Positions 24,727 to 27,635 of a stretch of DNA of 27,635 nucleotides are shown here, one piece after another (the stretch's first letter is position 1; every line of letters starts with the position of its first letter). Both the position numbers and the translations under genes were made by a program. The stretch comes from JAFAVZ01 sp036009105 (GTDB lineage Bacteria > Acidobacteriota > Thermoanaerobaculia > Gp7-AA8). The notes under the pieces were generated by a model. It was given only the letters and a program-made list of their open reading frames with translations. It was not told where the DNA came from and made no database searches. The stretch is from assembly GCA_036009105.1 (NCBI GenBank), contig DASYMJ010000114.1:1-27635 (forward strand). Direction: 5' to 3'.

Positions 24727-26120
24727 ACGCGATCCTCCGTTCCGCACTGTTCGCCCTCGTGGCTGCGATGCCGCTGGCCGCGCTCGGCCAGGACGCGCTC
24801 TCCCTCTCGGCCACCTCGGGGAACGCCGGCGCGACGGTGCGCGTGGCGGTCTCGCTGCAGGACGTTGCAGGCACGCCGCTCGGAGCGGACTCTGCGATCG
24901 GCCGCCGCATCCAGGGCGTCGCTTTCCGGGTCGCCTACGATCCAGCCAAAGTGGCCGGCGTGACGTTCGCGCGCGGCGGTGTCCTCCAGAACCTCACTCC
25001 GCTGTACGACCGGACGTCGGCCGCGAGCGGGAGCATCGCGTACCTCGGCGCGTTCGAGGAGGCGACGCAACCGATCCCGCTCGGGACCGCCGTTGCACGC
25101 ATCGGAACGCTGAGCGTGCAACTCGCGCCGGGCCTCACGGCCGGTACCGTCGTCGCGTTGACACTCGATCCGGCAACCACTGTTCTGTCGAATCAGGCCG
25201 GAACGGTTTTCGAAAGCCGCTACAACCGGAAGCTCACGCTGGCGTCCGGCTCCGTCACCGTTGGCGGCCTCGCGACGACGACGAGCCTGTCGTCCTCCTC
25301 GAATCCGTCGACGACAGGACAGACGACGACGTTCACCGCGAACGTGACGTCGGCAACGGCGGGCGCGATCAACGGTTCGATGACGTTCTACGACGGCGCG
25401 AGCGCGATCGGCTACGCGACGGTCGCGAACGGCGCGGCGACATTCGCCACCTCCAGCCTGCCGGCCGGATCGCACGCGATCACGGCGGCGTTCGAAGGGA
25501 GCTCCGCGTTTCTTCCCGGCACTTCCGCGGTCCTCACCCAGAACGTGACACAAGTGCTCGATTCGCCGCTTGCCGTGAACGCCATGGCGACGGGCGGGAC
25601 GTCCGTCTCCGTCACCTGGTCCGCCGTGGCGGGCGCGACCTCGTACGAGATCCGCCGCCGCTCGAACGGCGCCTACGCGCTGGCCGGAACGTCTGCGACG
25701 ACCAGCTTCAACGACGACACAGCCGCCGCGGGTACGACCTACCTGTACGTTGTGCGGGCGGTCAGCGGGACCGGCAGCTCCGCCGACAGCGCGCCCGATC
25801 CCGCCACGACGATCGTCTTCGCGGAAGACCCGCTCGTGCCCTACGCAACGACGATCATGGCCTCGCACCTCGTCCAATTGCGCGCCGCGGCGAACTCCGT
25901 GCGCGCCGCGGCCGGACAGCCGGCCGCGTCCTTCACCGACCCGGCCATCACGGCGGCGACGCCGATCCGCGCCGTCCACCTCCAGGAGATCCGCTCCGCG
26001 GTCTCCGCCGCGCGAGCGCTCCTCGGCCTCCCCGCGATCGGCTTCACCGATCCGACCGTCGCCGCCGGCATGGTCGTGAAGGCCGCCCACGTTCAGGAGT
26101 TGCGGAACGCGGTGAAGTGA
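24723..26120 (+). CDS. Secreted multidomain protein: cohesin-like, Ig-like, FN3 and C-terminal His/Leu-Arg repeat
   Basis: A 465-residue exported protein (signal peptide 1-22, cut near ALG-QD). Domain order: a cohesin-like beta domain (about 25-180: GATVRVAVSL, IQGVAFRVAYDPAKV with the typical YDP, and a final TTVLSNQAGT); a bacterial Ig-like repeat domain (about 185-276: TTTSLSSSSNPSTTGQTTTF, GSMTFYDG, LPAGSHAITAAFEG); a fibronectin type III domain (about 280-365: SVSVTWSAVAGATSYEIRR); and a C-terminal region of exact 37-residue repeats (382-465). The start overlaps the stop of the dockerin-bearing gene by 4 nt, so the two are made together. The cohesin-like domain is the obvious candidate partner of that dockerin. 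Role: surface or extracellular scaffold (inference). Confidence 0.87.
   Translation: MNAILRSALFALVAAMPLAALGQDALSLSATSGNAGATVRVAVSLQDVAGTPLGADSAIGRRIQGVAFRVAYDPAKVAGVTFARGGVLQNLTPLYDRTSAASGSIAYLGAFEEATQPIPLGTAVARIGTLSVQLAPGLTAGTVVALTLDPATTVLSNQAGTVFESRYNRKLTLASGSVTVGGLATTTSLSSSSNPSTTGQTTTFTANVTSATAGAINGSMTFYDGASAIGYATVANGAATFATSSLPAGSHAITAAFEGSSAFLPGTSAVLTQNVTQVLDSPLAVNAMATGGTSVSVTWSAVAGATSYEIRRRSNGAYALAGTSATTSFNDDTAAAGTTYLYVVRAVSGTGSSADSAPDPATTIVFAEDPLVPYATTIMASHLVQLRAAANSVRAAAGQPAASFTDPAITAATPIRAVHLQEIRSAVSAARALLGLPAIGFTDPTVAAGMVVKAAHVQELRNAVK
25866..26117 (+). repeat. 37-residue protein repeat with H-x3-[LI]-R signature
   Basis: Within the cohesin-like protein, His382, His419 and His456 are spaced exactly 37 residues apart, each starting H-[LV]-x-x-[LI]-R. 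The two full units (25866-25976 and 25977-26087) also share R at +12, G at +16, PA at +18 and FTDP at +22, with IRA/VKA just before the next His. The third unit is cut after ten residues by the protein end. The pattern suggests a helical C-terminal module, perhaps for surface anchoring or sorting. Confidence 0.8.
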
Positions 26121-26208
26121 GCGCACTCGCACGTCGACGTCGAAACCAATCACGTTCGATCACTGCGTTGGACGCGCGGGCCGTCGGACTCGACCGGGGT
26201 CAATGGAC

Positions 26209-26245
26209 AGGGGTCGTAATGACCTCTGAAGCGTCACATTGACGC
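26209..26245. promoter_or_regulatory. Two adjacent stem-loops upstream of the di-heme gene
   Basis: AGGGGTC-GTAAT-GACCTCT (26209-26227) forms a 7-bp stem with one G-T pair. GCGTCA-CAT-TGACGC (26231-26245) is a perfect 6-bp inverted repeat. They lie in the 224-bp gap 26121-26344, which also has a 10-bp palindrome (26131-26140) but no gene. They may terminate the upstream operon or serve as operators for the downstream gene; neither has a T-run. Confidence 0.35.
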
Positions 26246-26344
26246 GACGCCATGAGTCAGGCTGACCCGCGTCCCGGCGGTAGCTTCTCTGCAAAGCTGG
26301 TGGCACAGCTCTCGCCGTACCGACATGCGTCCAAAGGAGAGAAA

Positions 26345-27565
26345 ATGCGACGCTTTGCGATTGTTCTATCGTGCTGCCTTCTTGCGTCCGCGGCCGTTGC
26401 GCAGCAAACGCGCCGTCGCGCGGTGGGTGTCACGCCGCCCGCCCCCGTAGTGCCGCCGCCCGCTGCCGGAGCTCCGCTTGCGGGTCTCAGCGCTGCGCAG
26501 GCCGGCGCGTTCAACGCCGGCCGGGGCACCTTCAACCGCGACGAAACGGCAGCTACGGGACTCGGACCCGTGTTCAACCAGGAGTCGTGCGGCGAATGTC
26601 ACTCCGTGCCCGCTATTGGCGGTGGTGGCGGCAACAACCGAAATGTGACGCGCATCGCGCGCCGGGTGAATGGTGTCTTCGATCCGCTTACGGCCTTCGG
26701 CGGCTCGCTGATTCAGAACCGCGCGATCGGAACCCGAAACGGGTCGCTGCACAACTTTGTGGCGGAGACAGTCCCGGCCCAGGCAACCATCGTCGTACAG
26801 CGGCGCACGACGCCGCTCTTCGGTCTCGGCCTCGTCGACGCGACACCTGACGCGGATTTCATAGCGCTTGCGGCGGCACAGGCCGCGCGCGGGGACGGCG
26901 TTGCCGGTCGCGTGAACATGACCGATGACATTCGGGCCGGCATCAAGATGGTTGGGAAATTTGGATGGAAGGCACAGGTACCGACGCTTTTTCAATTCGC
27001 GGGGGATGCGCTTCTCAACGAGATGGGCATCACGAACCCTGACTTCCCGAACGAGTCGTGTCCGCAGGGAAATTGTGCGGAGCTCACGTTCAATCCTGCG
27101 CCCGGTCTGAACGACACCGGCAATCGAGTGACTGCTCTCGACAACTTCATGATGATGCTGGCCGCTCCGCCGCGCGCGGCGCAGACCGCCGAGTCGATCC
27201 AGGGTGAGCAGATCTTCGAGGCGATCGGATGCGGGGCGTGCCATGTCTCGACGCTCAGAACCGGATCGAGTGCGATCGCCGCTCTCGATCATCAGACCTA
27301 TCACCCCTACTCGGACTTCCTGCTGCATGACATGGGATCGCTCGGCGACGGGCTGGAGATGGCCAGCTCCACGGGCGCGGAAGTGCGGACGGAACCGTTG
27401 TGGGGGCTGCGATTCATCACCCGGTTTCTGCACGATGGACGCGCCACCACGCTGGAGCAGGCGATATCCGCGCATGACGGTCAGGCGCGTGCGGCGCGTG
27501 ATCGTTTCTCTGCGCTCGCTGCAGATGCGAAGGCGCAGCTCACGGCGTTTCTGCGGACGCTGTGA
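26345..27565 (+). CDS. Di-heme c-type cytochrome of the DUF1111 / thiol-oxidoreductase-like (DHOR) family
   Basis: A 406-residue periplasmic protein. ATG 26345 follows AAAGGAG within 6 nt; an in-frame ATG at 26252 lacks a ribosome binding site and would bury the signal peptide. The signal peptide (1-20, cut at VAQ) precedes a Pro-rich linker (29-43). Two heme c sites are seen: CGECH (C82, C85, H86) and CGACH (C296, C299, H300). Other features typical of this family are TPLFGLGLVDATPD, YSDFLLHDMG and FLHDGRA. The family is related to di-heme peroxidases, and the reaction of most members is unknown. Third codon positions are visibly richer in A/T than in the neighbours (GTT GGG AAA TTT GGA), hinting at a different origin. 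A broken paralogue sits at 1863-2499. Confidence 0.92.
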   Translation: MRRFAIVLSCCLLASAAVAQQTRRRAVGVTPPAPVVPPPAAGAPLAGLSAAQAGAFNAGRGTFNRDETAATGLGPVFNQESCGECHSVPAIGGGGGNNRNVTRIARRVNGVFDPLTAFGGSLIQNRAIGTRNGSLHNFVAETVPAQATIVVQRRTTPLFGLGLVDATPDADFIALAAAQAARGDGVAGRVNMTDDIRAGIKMVGKFGWKAQVPTLFQFAGDALLNEMGITNPDFPNESCPQGNCAELTFNPAPGLNDTGNRVTALDNFMMMLAAPPRAAQTAESIQGEQIFEAIGCGACHVSTLRTGSSAIAALDHQTYHPYSDFLLHDMGSLGDGLEMASSTGAEVRTEPLWGLRFITRFLHDGRATTLEQAISAHDGQARAARDRFSALAADAKAQLTAFLRTL

Positions 27566-27574
27566 TGAATGAAC

Positions 27575-27601
27575 CGCGCGGCGAGAGCACCTCGCCGCGC
27601 G
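27575..27601 (+). terminator. GC-rich hairpin after the di-heme gene
   Basis: An 11-bp perfect stem (CGCGCGGCGAG, 27575-27585, with its complement at 27591-27601) and a 5-nt loop begin 10 nt after the stop codon. The position and strength suit an intrinsic terminator, but no T-run follows, so Rho dependence or another role is possible. Confidence 0.5.
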
Positions 27602-27635
27602 CGTGAACGTGTTGCTGGTAAGGCTACCGGCTCGG

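Noticed and set aside
1863..27565. The two di-heme copies as flanking repeats of a composite mobile element
   Set aside because: They are diverged paralogues, only one is complete, and no transposase, terminal inverted repeats or target duplications were seen.
1..27635. tRNA, rRNA, CRISPR arrays, insertion sequences, integrases
   Set aside because: No cloverleaf with a CCA-like end, no regularly spaced repeats at the DNA level, and no transposase or integrase motifs were found by reading; covariance-model searches were not possible.

Overview
The window is 27.6 kb of GC-rich bacterial chromosome. It carries a TonB-dependent receptor with an N-terminal carboxypeptidase-regulatory-like domain, an ECF sigma/anti-sigma pair, di-heme DUF1111 proteins, FG-GAP/dockerin and cohesin-like secreted proteins, and many glycosyltransferases. 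Together these suggest a Gram-negative, soil- or sediment-type organism. Acidobacteriota (Thermoanaerobaculia-like) is my best guess, but it is inference from gene content; there is no rRNA or other phylogenetic marker.

Layout. 1-1234: the 3' part of a membrane GT2 glycosyltransferase (cellulose-synthase-like) and a 47-codon small ORF. 1235-2499: a decay zone with a response-regulator receiver domain lacking an output domain, running in frame into a broken DUF1111 di-heme gene (one frameshift and a deletion of about 555 bp). 2487-4353 (minus): a three-gene operon joined by 4-nt overlaps, encoding a membrane protein, an ECF sigma factor and a zinc-finger anti-sigma factor. 4413-5864 (minus): a berberine-bridge-type FAD oxidoreductase. 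5967-7564 (minus): an mpaA-type murein peptide amidase followed 2 nt later by a glutamate-racemase-family enzyme, a probable peptidoglycan-recycling pair. 7647-10310 (plus): the TonB-dependent receptor, converging with no spacer on a secreted TIM-barrel (glycosidase-like) protein, 10311-11987 (minus).

12091-21101 (minus) is the most interesting block. It encodes a methyltransferase-GT4-GT2-like fusion, a stand-alone GT4, a double methyltransferase fusion, and two paralogous radical SAM proteins whose SPASM-like cysteine domain lies before the radical SAM core. The last four genes overlap end to end. I read this as an uncharacterised pathway making and modifying a glycan or glycoconjugate.

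21379-26120 (plus): a membrane-anchored protein of unknown function, then a translationally coupled pair. The first is an FG-GAP-repeat protein ending in a dockerin; the second starts with a cohesin-like domain and carries Ig-like, FN3 and a C-terminal 37-residue-periodic repeat. This looks like a dedicated non-cellulosomal cohesin-dockerin surface complex. 26345-27565 (plus): an intact DUF1111 di-heme cytochrome, paralogous to the broken copy at the left end, followed by a strong hairpin.

No tRNA, rRNA, CRISPR array, transposase or integrase was recognised. All calls rest on reading motifs by eye; no database search was run.
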